DNA of 64,000 nt from Lachnospiraceae bacterium (GTDB taxonomy: Bacteria > Bacillota > Clostridia > Lachnospirales > Lachnospiraceae). Numbering within the stretch: the first letter of the stretch is position 1; each line of letters starts with the position of its first letter. Location of the stretch: NCBI GenBank assembly GCA_015057025.1, contig SVFD01000002.1:248001-312000 (forward strand). The letters run 5' to 3'. The notes under the pieces were generated by a model. The model was not told the origin of the DNA, made no database searches, and was given only the letters and a program-made list of their open reading frames with translations. The translations under genes were made by a program, and so were the position numbers. Below, piece after piece: positions 63,483-64,000 of the stretch.

Positions 63483-64000
63483 TTATCCAAAAAGCTCTCT
63501 CATCAAATCCAACGTTTCTTCATACGTATATTTTTCATCCGTCATCTGACACAGGAAACCGTTTACCTTGTTTATATATGCAATCGCCTCATCAATGGCC
63601 GGATTACTGCCTTTTTTGTACGCACCGATGTTAATCAAATCCTCTGCATCATTATAGGTCGCCATAATTCCTTTGATACGGGATGCAAGGCGCTTCTGTT
63701 CCTTATCCGTAATCATGGACATACAGCGGGAAATAGACTGTAATACATCAATAGCCGGATAATGATTTTTATGAGCGAGCTTACGATTCAACATAATATG
63801 ACCGTCCAAAATACTACGTGCCGTATCCGTAATCGGTTCATTAAAATCATCACCGTCAACCAATACGGTATAAAGTCCGGTAATCGAACCTTTTTCATTG
63901 GTTCCAGCTCTCTCTAATAACTTAGGCATTTCCGCATATACGCTGGGGGGATATCCCCTTGTCACCGGCGGTTCACCGCTGGCAAGCCCTATTTCTCTCT
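63483..64000 (-). CDS. fliI: Flagellar export ATPase FliI (C-terminal part)
   Basis: The gene runs off the right edge; 172 residues remain, starting with REIGLASGEPPVTRGYPPSV. The segments SVYAEMPKLLERAGT, GSITGLYTVLVDGDD, EPITDTARSILDGHI, LNRKLAHKNHYPAIDVL and SISRCM are shared with F1-like type III export ATPases. The Walker A is beyond the window. It drives unfolding and delivery of export substrates. Confidence 0.94.
   Translation of the reverse strand, partial: REIGLASGEPPVTRGYPPSVYAEMPKLLERAGTNEKGSITGLYTVLVDGDDFNEPITDTARSILDGHIMLNRKLAHKNHYPAIDVLQSISRCMSMITDKEQKRLASRIKGIMATYNDAEDLINIGAYKKGSNPAIDEAIAYINKVNGFLCQMTDEKYTYEETLDLMRELFG

Noticed and set aside
1-64000. CRISPR arrays, tRNA or rRNA genes, insertion sequences, prophage genes
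   Set aside because: No regularly spaced direct repeats, no cloverleaf or rRNA sequence, and no transposase or integrase reading frame was seen.

Overview
The window is a compact, low-GC chromosomal segment that looks like a motile, spore-forming member of the Clostridia, most likely a Lachnospiraceae relative of Roseburia or Butyrivibrio. The reasons are the spoIVA gene at the left edge, low-GC codon use with AGGAGG-type ribosome sites, the ylxM-ffh-rpsP-khpA / rimM-trmD-rplS / rbgA-rnhB-ylqG-ylqH order typical of Firmicutes, and a large flagellar-chemotaxis operon with FliY, CheC, CheD, FlbD and SigD. Almost everything lies on the minus strand; the two clear plus-strand genes are prs and a ferritin-like gene. 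Family assignments come from reading motifs and context only; no searches were run.

Layout from left to right. 1-6721: spoIVA (partial), a HAD phosphatase, then a phospholipid/ribosome block (small unknown gene, gpsA, plsY, der, a DUF512 iron-sulfur protein) read from a promoter facing away from prs. 6989-8179: prs. 8258-10525: a DUF3169 membrane protein, an XRE regulator and a CPBP protease, preceded by an array of five TGACAA-type inverted repeats over the promoter. 10736-15120: an AgrC/LytTR-type two-component system and a membrane-anchored solute-binding-like protein. 15271-32619: housekeeping genes (tyrS, a DUF4015 hydrolase, yraN, ylqH/ylqG, rnhB, two signal peptidases flanking rbgA, rplS, an ABC exporter whose permease is fused to a CPBP domain, trmD, rimM, a probable dead serine hydrolase, khpA, rpsP, ffh, ylxM). 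32656-33256: a 600-base non-coding stretch with two homologous, oppositely oriented hairpin elements whose outer stems differ by compensatory changes; this is the most novel-looking item.

33257-64000: the flagellar/chemotaxis supercluster, read right to left: fliI, fliJ, motE-like, fliK, flgD, a TIGR02530-type protein, flgE, (terminator plus promoter), flbD, motA, motB, fliL, fliM, fliY, cheY, fliO, fliP, fliQ, fliR, flhB, flhA, flhF, flhG, a PilZ protein, then cheB, cheA, cheW, cheC, cheD, a small membrane protein, sigD, a FapA/DUF342 protein and three short distal genes. The series is interrupted between the PilZ gene and cheB by a plus-strand ferritin-like gene. The CheB gene next to it has lost its receiver domain and has an in-frame TGA upstream of the catalytic domain. 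Together these genes build the export gate, hook and motor and the chemotaxis relay, with SigD encoded at the distal end.
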